Origin: Paraburkholderia sp. BCC1886
GTDB lineage: Bacteria; Pseudomonadota; Gammaproteobacteria; Burkholderiales; Burkholderiaceae
NCBI RefSeq assembly: GCF_900996245.1
Contig: NZ_CAAJGK010000055.1
Span: forward strand, 1 to 51,927
DNA length: 51,927 nt
Direction of reading: 5' to 3'
The position numbers and the translations under genes are program-made. The notes below the pieces were generated by a model that saw nothing but the letters and a program-made list of their open reading frames with translations, searched no databases and was not told the origin of the DNA. Positions 15,561-23,989 of this stretch are shown here, piece after piece; the first letter of the stretch is position 1, and every line of letters starts with the position of its first letter.

Positions 15561-16565
15561 TCAGGCCGCGGCAGAGCCGTCTTGCAGAACCACCGCCGGC
15601 TGCTTGCCATGCACATGGTCGATCGCGTCGAGTGCGGCGCTGACGGGCGGCACCGAACGTCCATCGCCGATCGAAATGGAGCGGAACGGCGACTCAATTC
15701 CGCAATGATCCGGCGAAGTCGCGACGAAGATCATCACGGTGCGCTTCTGCAACGCATGGGCGAGGTGGACGAAACCCGTATCGGTGCCGACTACCAGCGC
15801 GCACGCGTCGATCATCTGCGCGATTTCCGTCACGCTCAGCTTCGGCAGCACGGTGGCGCCGGGCACCTGCTCCGCAATCTGTTCGGCTTCGGCCCGCTCG
15901 CCATCGGAACCCCACGGCAGCACCACATGAAAACCGCGCTGGGCCAGTTCGCGGCCGACCGCGATCCAATGCGCTTGCGGCCACTTCTTGTCGTCTTTCG
16001 ACGTCGCATGGAAAAACGCGGCAACCGGCGCGCCGTTCGCGGGAAACGGCGGCTCGACGGGTTCGGGCAAACGCAGGTTGTAGACGGCCGGGCCTTCGAC
16101 CTCGTAACCGAGCGCTTCGCCGGTACTGATACGCATGCCGTGCCACGCATTGCACAGCGGACGCGGACCAAAGCGCCCGGTGTAGGCGAAAGCGGCACCG
16201 CGCTCGCCGAGGTCTTTATTCTGGTAACCGATGCGTCTCGCCGACCGCGCGAGGAACGCGATGATCGCGCTCTTGTACACGCCGTGAATATCGACGATGT
16301 AGTCGTAACGGTAAGCACGCAGTTCGGCGATGGAGGCCGCGATCGCCTTGAAATCGGCCCAGCGGCGTGCTTTCTTGAACCGGCGTAGCGGCGCACAGAG
16401 TACGCGATCGACGTTCTGGCACCAGTGCACCATCTCGGCGAAGGATTCGTCGGCCGCCCAATCGACTTCTACGCCGGGATGAGCGCGTTTGATATCGGCG
16501 ACGACGGGTAACGCCTGCACGATATCGCCGAGTGAGGTGACCTTGACGATAAGGACGCGCTTCAT
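15561..16565 (-). CDS. waaC: Lipopolysaccharide heptosyltransferase I
   Basis: Adds the first L-glycero-D-manno-heptose to Kdo in the LPS inner core, at the cytoplasmic face of the inner membrane. It has 334 residues and a GT-9 family fold: the N-terminal MKRVLIVKVTSLGDIVQALP (the SLGD acceptor-binding motif), VDWAADESFAEMVHWC, VDIHGVYKSAII, HATSKDDKKWP, and the donor-binding GTDTGFVHLAHALQK followed by VATSPDHCGI. Its ATG is separated by 215 bases from the divergent ClC gene. It is not next to other core genes here, so the core locus is split or elsewhere. Confidence 0.93.
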   Translation of the reverse strand: MKRVLIVKVTSLGDIVQALPVVADIKRAHPGVEVDWAADESFAEMVHWCQNVDRVLCAPLRRFKKARRWADFKAIAASIAELRAYRYDYIVDIHGVYKSAIIAFLARSARRIGYQNKDLGERGAAFAYTGRFGPRPLCNAWHGMRISTGEALGYEVEGPAVYNLRLPEPVEPPFPANGAPVAAFFHATSKDDKKWPQAHWIAVGRELAQRGFHVVLPWGSDGERAEAEQIAEQVPGATVLPKLSVTEIAQMIDACALVVGTDTGFVHLAHALQKRTVMIFVATSPDHCGIESPFRSISIGDGRSVPPVSAALDAIDHVHGKQPAVVLQDGSAAA

Positions 16566-16780
16566 TGAGGGCCTGTGATTGATTCAAACATCCGGGCATT
16601 TTAGCCGACCGGCCGGAATTCTTTGCCGGAACCGGCCGCGCCCCTGGCCGAGCGGCAATACGGAGCGTTACAGGGTACGCTCCGGCGTCCCTTTCGCCAC
16701 GCCATTGACGGAATGCTTTCACGCCAGACTGCTGCTAGGGTGGGTCGTATAATCGCACCTCCGTCCCCGCGCCGACGATC

Positions 16781-18184
16781 ATGTCCCTAGCCACCGCTCT
16801 GTTCTCCCCAACCATCATGCGCCGCGCCCGTCGTCTGTGGCGGCAATACGGCGTCTTCTGGCTCGGCGCGATTGCGGTGGGTCTGCTTGCGGTGCTCTAC
16901 GCGCGGTTGATCGACTGGGGTTATGGCGAGTTCCGCACCTTGCAGCAACGGCACGTGTGGGCGCCGTTGATCGTCACGCCAGCGGTCGCCGCGCTGGCCG
17001 TCTGGCTCACGCGCACCTTCTTTCGCGGCGCCGAGGGCAGCGGCATCCCGCAGGTCATCGCGACGCTTCATGCGAAGCCCGGCGAGTACGGCGCGCGTCT
17101 GCTGTCGCTGCGCATTCTGGTCGGCAAGATCGCAGTGTCGTTTCTGGCCATTCTGGGCGGCTTCACGATCGGTCGCGAAGGGCCGACCGTGCAGGTCGGC
17201 GCGGCGTTGATGTTCAATCTGCGGCGCTTTTACCCGCGCTCCAACGCGCTGATCGAACGGCAACTGGTGCTGGCCGGCGCGGCGGCCGGTCTGTCGGCGG
17301 CGTTCAATACGCCGCTCGCCGGTATCGTGTTCGCCATCGAGGAACTGACGCGCAGCTTCGAAGCGCGCGCGAGCGGCGTGCTGATTACCGCGATCATCAT
17401 CGCCGGCGTCATCGCGCTCGGCTTGAACGGCAACTACACCTATTTCGGCACGATTCAGATCGGCGCGCATTTTCCGGATCTGCTGGCGGTGGCGGTGCTG
17501 CTCACGGCACTCGTCACCGGCATCGCGGGCGGCATCTTCGGCTGGTTGCTGCTGAACACCGCGCGCTGGATTCCGGCGCCGCTGCGGCAATTGCATGGCG
17601 AACGGCCGGTGGTGTTCGCCGCGCTGTGCGGCTTCGTCATCGCAATCGTGGGGTTGATCTCGGGCGGCACGACCTTCGGCAGCGGCTATGCCGAAGCGCG
17701 CGGATTGCTCGACGGACACGAACAGCTGTCCGTGTTCTATCCGTTTCTGAAGATGATCTCGCTGGTCGGCTCGTACCTGCCGGGCATTCCGGGCGGGATT
17801 TTCGCGCCGTCGCTGTCGATTGGCGCGGGCTTCGGCAATCTGTTGCACCTGGTGTTCGGATCGATGCAACTGCCGATGCTGATCGCGCTCGCGATGGTCG
17901 GCTATCTGGCCGCGGTCACGCAATCGCCGATTACGTCGTTCGTCATCGTGATGGAGATGATCGACGGCCACGCGCTGGTCATTTCGCTGATGGCGACCGC
18001 GTTGATCGCGAGTCGCGTCGCGCGCCTGTTTGCGCCGCCGTTGTATGAGTCGCTGGCGGCTCGCTACATGGCGCCGCTTCCACAACCGGCGCCTGCTCCG
18101 GTGCCGGAAGTGCCCGAGGTGCCCGAGATAACCGGCACAGCCGAAGTAGAAGAAAAAAAGCCGGAGGAGGGCTCACGTCCGTGA
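16781..18184 (+). CDS. clcA: ClC-family chloride channel or H+/Cl- antiporter
   Basis: A 467-residue inner-membrane protein. ClC signatures are intact: GSGIPQVIATLHA (selectivity-filter Ser), GREGPTVQVGA (gating Glu), FAIEELTRSFE (EE at the position of the E. coli proton glutamate) and GGIFAPSLSIGAGFG. The Glu at the second position suggests an exchanger rather than a passive channel; this is inferred from E. coli ClcA. The C-terminal tail of about 45 residues is Pro/Glu/Val-rich (PVPEVPEVPEI) and hydrophilic, with no CBS domains. The 9-bp tandem repeat at 18180-18233 runs across its stop codon. It is divergent from waaC. Confidence 0.93.
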   Translation: MSLATALFSPTIMRRARRLWRQYGVFWLGAIAVGLLAVLYARLIDWGYGEFRTLQQRHVWAPLIVTPAVAALAVWLTRTFFRGAEGSGIPQVIATLHAKPGEYGARLLSLRILVGKIAVSFLAILGGFTIGREGPTVQVGAALMFNLRRFYPRSNALIERQLVLAGAAAGLSAAFNTPLAGIVFAIEELTRSFEARASGVLITAIIIAGVIALGLNGNYTYFGTIQIGAHFPDLLAVAVLLTALVTGIAGGIFGWLLLNTARWIPAPLRQLHGERPVVFAALCGFVIAIVGLISGGTTFGSGYAEARGLLDGHEQLSVFYPFLKMISLVGSYLPGIPGGIFAPSLSIGAGFGNLLHLVFGSMQLPMLIALAMVGYLAAVTQSPITSFVIVMEMIDGHALVISLMATALIASRVARLFAPPLYESLAARYMAPLPQPAPAPVPEVPEVPEITGTAEVEEKKPEEGSRP

Positions 18185-18233
18185 GCCCGTTGAGCTCGTT
18201 GAGCTCGATGAGCCGATTGAGCCCATTGAGCCG
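18180..18233. repeat. Tandem repeat, six copies of a 9-bp unit, over the clcA stop
   Basis: Degenerate units with consensus GTTGAGCYC: CGTGAGCCC, GTTGAGCTC twice, GATGAGCCG, ATTGAGCCC and ATTGAGCCG. The first unit contains the clcA stop codon, so changes in copy number would not alter the protein. Confidence 0.85.
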
Positions 18234-18278
18234 GCGACTCCAACGAGGCCGGCCCACCCCTGCGGCCCTTCCACCCGA

Positions 18279-18587
18279 TCAGGCCCAGTGGCCTTCGATC
18301 CAGCGATAGTTCGGGCCGTGCTCGACCCAGTGTCCCGGCACCCAATGGTGACCGATACGTTCGGCCTGCCAGTGCCCCGCGACCCACACGTAACGGCCGT
18401 GGTCCCAGCGCCAGTGGCCGTGATCCCAGACGTAGCCGACACGCGGCGCGGGCGCCGCTTCATAGCGGACCGGCGGCGGCGCCGACGGAGCGATCACGAC
18501 GACTTCAGCCGAAGCCGATGCGACGGTCATCGCACCGGCAGCGATCACGACTGCGTTAGCGAGCAGCAAACGAAAGGTCTTGTTCAT
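18279..18587 (-). CDS. Secreted YXWGXW-repeat-like protein
   Basis: A 102-residue protein with a signal peptide (NKTFRLLLANAVVIAAGAM, cleavage near ASA, residue 27). The mature part is a series of aromatic/His repeats: YVWDHGHWRWDHGRYVWV, GHWQAERIGHHWVPGHW, NYRWIEGHW. Repeats of this type (YXWGXW family) occur in small periplasmic or outer-membrane proteins of Burkholderiales with unproven function. The ATG at 18587 has AGAGGA upstream. It stands alone between clcA and minE. Confidence 0.78.
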   Translation of the reverse strand: MNKTFRLLLANAVVIAAGAMTVASASAEVVVIAPSAPPPVRYEAAPAPRVGYVWDHGHWRWDHGRYVWVAGHWQAERIGHHWVPGHWVEHGPNYRWIEGHWA

Positions 18588-18763
18588 GTTGTCCTCTGAG
18601 AAGAAACACCGGCATGCGGCGTATCTGTTCAATGCGCGAGAGGACGAAAACGCTGACAGCGAGCGTGTAACGGCGGCGGCCGAAGTGCAACGGGATGTTT
18701 CGAGCGGGCAACGCAGCTTGTAGAAGCGCACCGCGACGCCCGAAGCGCCGCGGTCACCGCACA

Positions 18764-19018
18764 TCAGGCCTGCGGTATTTCGATCTTGACCTCGAGCACT
18801 TCGAGATCGTCCTGACGCTCGAGACTCACGCGAATATCGTCGTCGGAAATCTTCACGTACTTCGAAATCACGGCCACCAGTTCGCGTTGCAACGCAGGCA
18901 GATAATCGGCAGGAGCATGACCGCCGGCGCGCTCGTGCGCAATGATCAACTGCAAACGTTCCTTCGCTACCGACGCGGACTTCTTCTTCTCGCCCAGCAA
19001 AAACGAAAGAATCGACAT
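18764..19018 (-). CDS. minE: Cell division topological specificity factor MinE
   Basis: An 84-residue protein that drives MinD off the membrane and makes the Min system oscillate, so that the Z-ring forms at mid-cell. The N-terminus (MSILSFLLGEKKKSASVAKERLQLIIAHER) carries the membrane-binding and MinD-contacting helix; the C-terminal half (ISKYVKISDDDIRVSLER, LEVLEVKIEIP) is the dimerisation domain. It is the third gene of minC-minD-minE, 14 bases after minD. Length is normal. Confidence 0.97.
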   Translation of the reverse strand: MSILSFLLGEKKKSASVAKERLQLIIAHERAGGHAPADYLPALQRELVAVISKYVKISDDDIRVSLERQDDLEVLEVKIEIPQA

Positions 19019-19032
19019 AACGTGCGCTCCCC

Positions 19033-19848
19033 TTACTTGGTGCCGAAGAGGCGCTGCAGCAGCCCGGGCTTCTGGTAATCGGTAAAGCGAAGCGATTTCT
19101 GCTCGCCGAGGAAACGCGATACGACGTCCTTGTACGCTTCAGCCACGTCGGTGCCGTCCAGATGCACCGCCGGCAAGCCCTGATTCGATGCGTGCAGCAC
19201 CGCTTCCGACTCAGGAATCACGCCGATCAGGTCGATGCGCAAAATTTCCTGGATATCGGTGAGCGACAGCATTTCGCCTTCGCTGACGCGCTTCGGGTTG
19301 TAGCGCGTGATCAGCAGATGTTCCTTGATCGGCTCCTTGCCTTCGATCGCGCGCTTGGTCTTCGACGACAGGATGCCCAGAATACGGTCCGAGTCGCGTA
19401 CCGACGACACTTCCGGGTTCGTCACGATGAGCGCTTCGTCGGCGAAATGCATGGCGAGCAGCGCGCCCGATTCGATACCCGCGGGCGAATCGCAGACGAT
19501 GTATTCGAAGTCCATCGCGATCAGATCGTTGATGATCTTCTCGACGCCTTCGAGCGTCAGCGCGTCTTTGTCACGCGTTTGCGAAGCCGGCAGGATGAAC
19601 AGGTTCTCGCACTTCTTGTCCTTGATCAGCGCCTGGTTCAGATTGGCTTCGCCCTGAATCACGTTGATCAGGTCGTACACCACACGACGCTCGCAACCCA
19701 TGATGAGGTCGAGGTTACGCAGGCCGACGTCGAAGTCGATCACGGCGGTCTTGCTGCCCCGCAACGCCAGGGCCGATGCAAAACTCGCGCTCGTGGTCGT
19801 CTTGCCCACGCCACCTTTGCCCGAAGTCACCACAATGATTTTTGCCAT
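19033..19848 (-). CDS. minD: Septum-site determining ATPase MinD
   Basis: A 271-residue ParA/MinD-type ATPase that recruits MinC to the membrane. The deviant Walker A motif GKGGVGKTTTSASFA is at the N-terminus (about 10-24); switch regions VIDFDVGLRNLDLIMGCE and YIVCDSPAGIESGALLAM follow. The C-terminal amphipathic membrane-targeting helix is present (KPGLLQRLFGTK). The ATG at 19848 (MAKIIVVTSGK) is the family start; upstream in-frame sequence covers the minC-minD spacer and is not homologous. It lies 104 bases after minC. Confidence 0.97.
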   Translation of the reverse strand: MAKIIVVTSGKGGVGKTTTSASFASALALRGSKTAVIDFDVGLRNLDLIMGCERRVVYDLINVIQGEANLNQALIKDKKCENLFILPASQTRDKDALTLEGVEKIINDLIAMDFEYIVCDSPAGIESGALLAMHFADEALIVTNPEVSSVRDSDRILGILSSKTKRAIEGKEPIKEHLLITRYNPKRVSEGEMLSLTDIQEILRIDLIGVIPESEAVLHASNQGLPAVHLDGTDVAEAYKDVVSRFLGEQKSLRFTDYQKPGLLQRLFGTK

Positions 19849-19952
19849 TACCCTTACCTTGTGTTCGTCAATTTCGTCAGTTATTTGCGGTCTTGCCGGC
19901 AGTGAAACGCCGCGCGCCGGATGCGTTCGGGACGACGCGCGCTTCTGTACGC

Positions 19953-20804
19953 CTAGGTGAGCCGCAACGGTTCGATCATCAGCTTTTCTTCGTCGAGCCA
20001 GATCTGCACCGGCTTGCCGAGCACGTCGGCCGGCAGCGGGTTCTCGGTCGTGCGGTAGATGCCCGCGATCGAAATGAGTTCCGGCTCGAGACACGTGCAG
20101 AAAATGCGCGCGTCGTGATTGCCCAGCACGCCAGCGAGAGCCCGCCCGCGCAGTGGCGCATAAATATGGATGTTGCCTTCCGCGATGACTTCCGCGCCGT
20201 AGCTCACGAGTCCGAGCACGACCAGATCGCCCTTGGCATAGATGCGCTGACCGGAACGCAGCGGCTTGTCGACCACCATGGTCTGCGACGAGGTCGCGAG
20301 TCGCACCGGTTCAGCGGCTGAAGCAGGCTCGGCGGCTGCCGGGCTGGTGCTTTCCGCTGCCAGGGCAGCGCTCGAGAACAGGTCGTCGGCGGGTGCGGGT
20401 TGGGACGCGGGAGCCGGGGCCGATGCATTCGCCGCACTCGCGCCAGCCGCGGCGGGGTCTTCTTCCGCGCTCTTTGCCGCGGCGCCACGACGGTCGCGTG
20501 CTTCGAGCAGCGGTAGCGCGGATTCGGCGGCCCAGCCCTGCTGCGGGTTCGCGACCACGCCGACCGGACGCATGCGTACGCTGTCGAGCAACTGGGCGAT
20601 CTCGGCGAGCGAGACGCGCTCGTTCTCGGCCAGACGCCGCACGTCGATTGCGACGACGTCGTTGGCGAAGAATTCGGGGGTCGCCTCGAAGCGCCGCGTG
20701 AGCTCAGCGCGCATCGCGTCGAGGTCGGTGGTTTTGACCACGAACAGGAGCGTGTCGACCGAGCCGCTGCGGAGTTCGAAAAAAGGGGATTTCTTGGGCG
20801 ACAT
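19953..20804 (-). CDS. minC: Septum-site determining inhibitor MinC
   Basis: A 283-residue FtsZ assembly inhibitor. The N-terminal domain (PFFELRSGSVDTLLFVVKT to about 105) acts on FtsZ; the C-terminal beta-helix (IYAKGDLVVLGLVSYGAEVIAEGNIHIYAPLRGRALAGVLG, here cited as landmarks GDLVVLGLVSYGAEV and LRGRALAGVLGNHDARI) dimerises and binds MinD. Between them is a long Ala/Pro/Ser-rich linker of about 75 residues, making the protein longer than E. coli MinC (231). The ATG at 20804 was preferred over an in-frame TTG at 20816. No clear ribosome site is visible; the TAAAAT at 20834-20829 would give a leader of only about 18 nt. Confidence 0.95.
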   Translation of the reverse strand: MSPKKSPFFELRSGSVDTLLFVVKTTDLDAMRAELTRRFEATPEFFANDVVAIDVRRLAENERVSLAEIAQLLDSVRMRPVGVVANPQQGWAAESALPLLEARDRRGAAAKSAEEDPAAAGASAANASAPAPASQPAPADDLFSSAALAAESTSPAAAEPASAAEPVRLATSSQTMVVDKPLRSGQRIYAKGDLVVLGLVSYGAEVIAEGNIHIYAPLRGRALAGVLGNHDARIFCTCLEPELISIAGIYRTTENPLPADVLGKPVQIWLDEEKLMIEPLRLT

Positions 20805-20828
20805 AGCGTTCGGCAAAAAATTTTGCGT

Positions 20829-20834
20829 ATTTTA
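20829..20834 (-). promoter_or_regulatory. Candidate -10 box for the minCDE operon
   Basis: TAAAAT on the minus strand, 25 bases upstream of the minC ATG. The expected start (about 20822) leaves a short leader with no visible ribosome site. The -35 region (TGGCCG, 16-bp spacer) is poor. Confidence 0.35.
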
Positions 20835-21032
20835 CAGGCGTCCACGCGCACGGCCAGTTTTTTTGCCGGAACGGCGAGTTGCCGCACGAACAACCGGACC
20901 ACGATGTGATGCACACGACCTGACCAGCCGGCCTCTCAGCGGGAGTCGGCATCGACACGGGACAGGCAACGAACAGGCGCGGGACAGACGCAGATGGGAA
21001 TCGAGCGGCCGACTGTTGCGCCGCTCGCGGGA

Positions 21033-21566
21033 TCACTGCTGAAACACTTGGGAAGTACTCGGCACGTGGCGCACCAGAAGGCTTTCCGCCTGCTCGGGTG
21101 CGCGTGCCACGCGCCGGTGCTCGCCGGTCGGACCGAAGCCGAGCGCCTCGTAGAAACGCATGGCGTTGCGGTTGGCGTCGGCCACCCATGCGTAGATTTC
21201 AATCGCCCCTTCACCGGCCAGCCAGGCACCGGCGGTATCCACCAGCAATTCGCCGCCTCGCAGATGCCGCACGGCCGGCGCCACCCACAATTCCCCGACG
21301 AATGCGCGGCGTGCCTCGCTCGCGTCGAAGTGCGCTTCGATCAGGCCGGCAGGATGGCCCTCGGTGTACAGGATGAACGTGGAGATATTCAACGACCCCG
21401 CGTGTTCGGCGGCGGTGGTGTCGAAACTGGCGGCGTCCGCCGACAACGCGTCTTCGAGCGTGGCGCCGAAGGCGTAGGGCGCCTCGCGCAACGATGCAGT
21501 GCGGAGTTCGCGAAAAACGGCGCCTTGATCAGCGGCGATGCGGCGAACGGTCAATGACGGACTCAT
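21033..21566 (-). CDS. GNAT-family N-acetyltransferase
   Basis: A 177-residue acetyl-CoA-dependent acetyltransferase. The GNAT core is visible: an N-terminal VRRIAADQGAVFRELRTASL, central strand ARRAFVGELWVAPAVRHLRG (motif A; the pyrophosphate loop VRHLRGGELL is a variant of the usual R/Q-x-x-G-x-G/A), then EIYAWVADANRNAMRFYEALGF (motif B, the common N-x-x-A-x-x-x-Y-E-x-x-G-F end). The acceptor cannot be predicted. It lies between map and minC on the same strand with 200-base gaps on both sides, so it is probably transcribed by itself. Confidence 0.85.
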   Translation of the reverse strand: MSPSLTVRRIAADQGAVFRELRTASLREAPYAFGATLEDALSADAASFDTTAAEHAGSLNISTFILYTEGHPAGLIEAHFDASEARRAFVGELWVAPAVRHLRGGELLVDTAGAWLAGEGAIEIYAWVADANRNAMRFYEALGFGPTGEHRRVARAPEQAESLLVRHVPSTSQVFQQ

Positions 21567-21770
21567 GCAGACGAAAACCCCTTGAAACTCTATGGCGTAG
21601 CTTTAACCGAACCAGCGCGCGAGTCAAATCATTATTGACCGGATTGTAACGTCATCCGGGCCACGCACGACGCAGATACACAGCATCCAGCATTTCGCGC
21701 GCCCGGCACCCGATGGCGCGATAGCGAGGCAGCCTCTACGAGCATCCGCCAGGCCCTCTCGCAGCGCCGT

Positions 21771-22556
21771 TCAAGGCGCCTCGTAGCGGCCCGTGCCGTC
21801 CGGCCAGGGTGTCAGCAGTTCGTAGCCATCGTCGGTCACGGCGAGCATGTGTTCCCACTGCGCGGACAGCGAGCGATCCTTGGTCACCACCGTCCAGCCG
21901 TCGCGCTGCACCGCGGTGCTGGCACGGCCCGCGTTGATCATCGGTTCGATGGTGAAGACCATGCCCGGTTTCAGGCGCACGCCCTGCCCCGGCTGGCCGT
22001 AGTGCAGCACTTGCGGCTCTTCGTGGTAGACCTTGCCGATGCCGTGGCCGCAATAGTCGCGCACGATCGAAAAGCCGTCGCGCTGCGCGATCTTCTGGAT
22101 CGCATAACCGACGTCGCCGAGCGTCGCGCCCGGCTTTACTTCGCGGATACCGGCGAGCATCGCCTCGTAGGTGGTGTCGATCAGTTGCTGCGCCAGCGCA
22201 CTCGGCTGGCCGACGCAATACATGCGGCTCGTATCGCCGAAGTAGCCGTCCTTGATGATGGCCACGTCGATATTGATGATGTCGCCGTCCTTGAGGACTT
22301 CGGCGCGGTTCGGGATGCCATGACACACCACCGAGTTGACCGAGGTGCAAACGGTCTTGGGGAACCCCAGATAGCCAACGTTCGCCGGCACGGTCTTCTG
22401 ATGATTGACGATGTAATCGTTGCACAGGGCGTCGAGCTCGTCGGTGGAGACACCTGCCTTGACGTGCTCGCCGATCATCGCCAGAACGTCGGCCGCGAGG
22501 CGGCCGGAAATGCGCAGTTTGGCAATGTCGTCGGGAGTCTTGTAGGTAATGGCCAT
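21771..22556 (-). CDS. map: Methionine aminopeptidase type I
   Basis: A 261-residue metalloprotease that removes the N-terminal Met from nascent proteins. The five metal ligands fall at the same numbers as in E. coli: Asp97, Asp108 (NIDVAIIKDGYFGDTSR), His171 (CGHGIGKVYHEEP), Glu204 (FTIEPMI) and Glu235 (AQWEH). His79 of the substrate site is also present (VVCHGIPN). The ATG at 22556 matches the family N-terminus (AITYKTPDDIAKLR). In many bacteria map precedes rpsB; here it stands alone, facing away from a ferritin-like gene. Confidence 0.97.
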   Translation of the reverse strand: MAITYKTPDDIAKLRISGRLAADVLAMIGEHVKAGVSTDELDALCNDYIVNHQKTVPANVGYLGFPKTVCTSVNSVVCHGIPNRAEVLKDGDIINIDVAIIKDGYFGDTSRMYCVGQPSALAQQLIDTTYEAMLAGIREVKPGATLGDVGYAIQKIAQRDGFSIVRDYCGHGIGKVYHEEPQVLHYGQPGQGVRLKPGMVFTIEPMINAGRASTAVQRDGWTVVTKDRSLSAQWEHMLAVTDDGYELLTPWPDGTGRYEAP

Positions 22557-22910
22557 GAATTCGGTCGCGTGAAATGCGCTGTGGGTCGATTGTGGGTCGT
22601 GGTCGATAGCATGCATGCCGCCTATCGACTGACCAATTGTACAGAGGATCGCCGCGCCACCTTCGCGAGCCACGCCAGTCCGTAAGACGAGGCGCGAGTG
22701 CCAGGCCATGCTGCATTCGCACATCGATATCTTTTGCATGCTATGCATCTGCCAGCAGATTCGCTCCGTAAAGGCGCTTGAGGACTCGATTCTTCTCCCA
22801 TCATTCATTCGTTCTTCGACGAAGAACCGGGGTCTCTTTGCGTCCGCGTTTTGGCAGCAGGCCACGGCGAATGCGCGGCATATGCAGCGAACCATTTGAG
22901 GAGCACAGCC
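22557..22910. other. Divergent control region between map and the ferritin-like gene
   Basis: A 354-base gap with no gene. Its clearest element is the 17-bp palindrome at 22811-22827. A GCATGCTATGCAT stretch lies near 22736-22748. The ribosome site of the ferritin-like gene (GAGGAG) ends it. Confidence 0.45.
22811..22827. promoter_or_regulatory. 17-bp perfect palindrome upstream of the ferritin-like gene
   Basis: GTTCTTCG-A-CGAAGAAC is a perfect dyad with 8-bp arms, 84 bases before the ATG at 22911. A one-base centre is too tight for a hairpin loop without melting some pairs, so a dimeric regulator site is the simpler reading. It matches no operator I can name (not LexA, Fur or OxyR). Confidence 0.5.
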
Positions 22911-23888
22911 ATGTCGGAGTCGAGCAATCAATCTGCATCCCTTATCGATGCATTGGATCGTCGTGTCGAACGACGCCTGCAACGCAGACAGTTCTTTCGC
23001 AATGCCGGCGGACTCGGCCTTGGCCTCGTCGGGGGCACGTTGATCAGCGCCTGCGGCGGCGGATCGGGTCCGAGTGCGACGGCTGCGAGCGCACCCACCG
23101 ATGCGGAAATCCTGAACTTCGCGTTGAACCTGGAGTATCTGGAATCGCAGTTCTACACGTATGCGACGACCGGCGCGGGACTGGCCGCGAGCATGACGTC
23201 GGGCGTGGGCACGGTCGGCACGGTGGTTCCCGGTACGCAAGTGCCGTTTCAGGATCCTGTGGTCAAGGCCTACGCGAACGAGATTGCCAACGACGAACGC
23301 GAACATGTCGCCTTCCTGCGCAGCGCGTTGGGATCGGCAGCGGTGGCCATGCCCGCGATCGACATCGGCGGGACCAATCCGAACGGCGCATTCTCGAATG
23401 CGGCGCGCGCGGCGGGTCTGGTCGGAGCGGGCGTCGCGTTCAATCCGTACGAGAGCGATAACAACTTTCTGCTCGGCGCTTATATCTTCGAAGACGTCGG
23501 CGTGACGGCCTACAAGGGCGCGTCGCCGCTCATCAGCAACAAGACCTTCCTCGAGGCAGCGGCCGGCATTCTGGCCGCCGAGGCCTATCACGCCGGTCTC
23601 GTGCGCACGGTGCTCTACTCGAAAGGGATCGACATGACGAGCCTCGTGACCGCGGCCAACGCCATCTCCGCCGCGCGTAACAGTCTCGACCAGAACGGTC
23701 ACGACGATCAGGGCATCACGGGCGCGACGGCCGGCACCTCCAACATCGTGCCGCTCGACAGCAATGGACTCGCCTACAGCCGCGGCTACGGCAACGTGCT
23801 CAACATCGTGTACCTGACGAGCTCGGCCGCGACCAAGGGTGGCTTCTTCCCGAACGGCGTGAACGGCTCGCTGAACATGAGTGCCTGA
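22911..23888 (+). CDS. Tat-exported ferritin-like domain protein (desiccation-related family)
   Basis: A 325-residue exported protein. The twin-arginine region is RRLQRRQFFRNAGG (about 21-34), followed by a hydrophobic stretch and a lipobox-like LISAC (Cys48), so it may be a Tat lipoprotein. The mature domain is ferritin-like: LNLEYLESQFYTYA, NDEREHVAFLR (E-x-x-H), FEDVGVTAYKGA and AAEAYHAGLVR (E-x-x-H), which would form a four-helix diiron or similar metal site. Related proteins occur in plants (desiccation protein PCC13-62) and in many bacteria. The start has GAGGAG upstream. Its neighbour downstream is an Nramp metal transporter 100 bases on, suggesting a metal or oxidative-stress link. 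Confidence 0.85.
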   Translation: MSESSNQSASLIDALDRRVERRLQRRQFFRNAGGLGLGLVGGTLISACGGGSGPSATAASAPTDAEILNFALNLEYLESQFYTYATTGAGLAASMTSGVGTVGTVVPGTQVPFQDPVVKAYANEIANDEREHVAFLRSALGSAAVAMPAIDIGGTNPNGAFSNAARAAGLVGAGVAFNPYESDNNFLLGAYIFEDVGVTAYKGASPLISNKTFLEAAAGILAAEAYHAGLVRTVLYSKGIDMTSLVTAANAISAARNSLDQNGHDDQGITGATAGTSNIVPLDSNGLAYSRGYGNVLNIVYLTSSAATKGGFFPNGVNGSLNMSA

Positions 23889-23989
23889 AGCGTCAATGGG
23901 CGGGCCATGGCGTGGTGGCATAGACCAGCCGACGGCCCTCCCCTTCCCCTGTATCGCGCTGTACGCCTTGCCGACCCACTGGAGCGGAC

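Noticed and set aside
16787..18085. A 432-codon frame antisense to the ClC gene
   Set aside because: Arg/Gln/His-rich shadow with no homology pattern; the plus-strand frame has the GSGIP and GREGP motifs.
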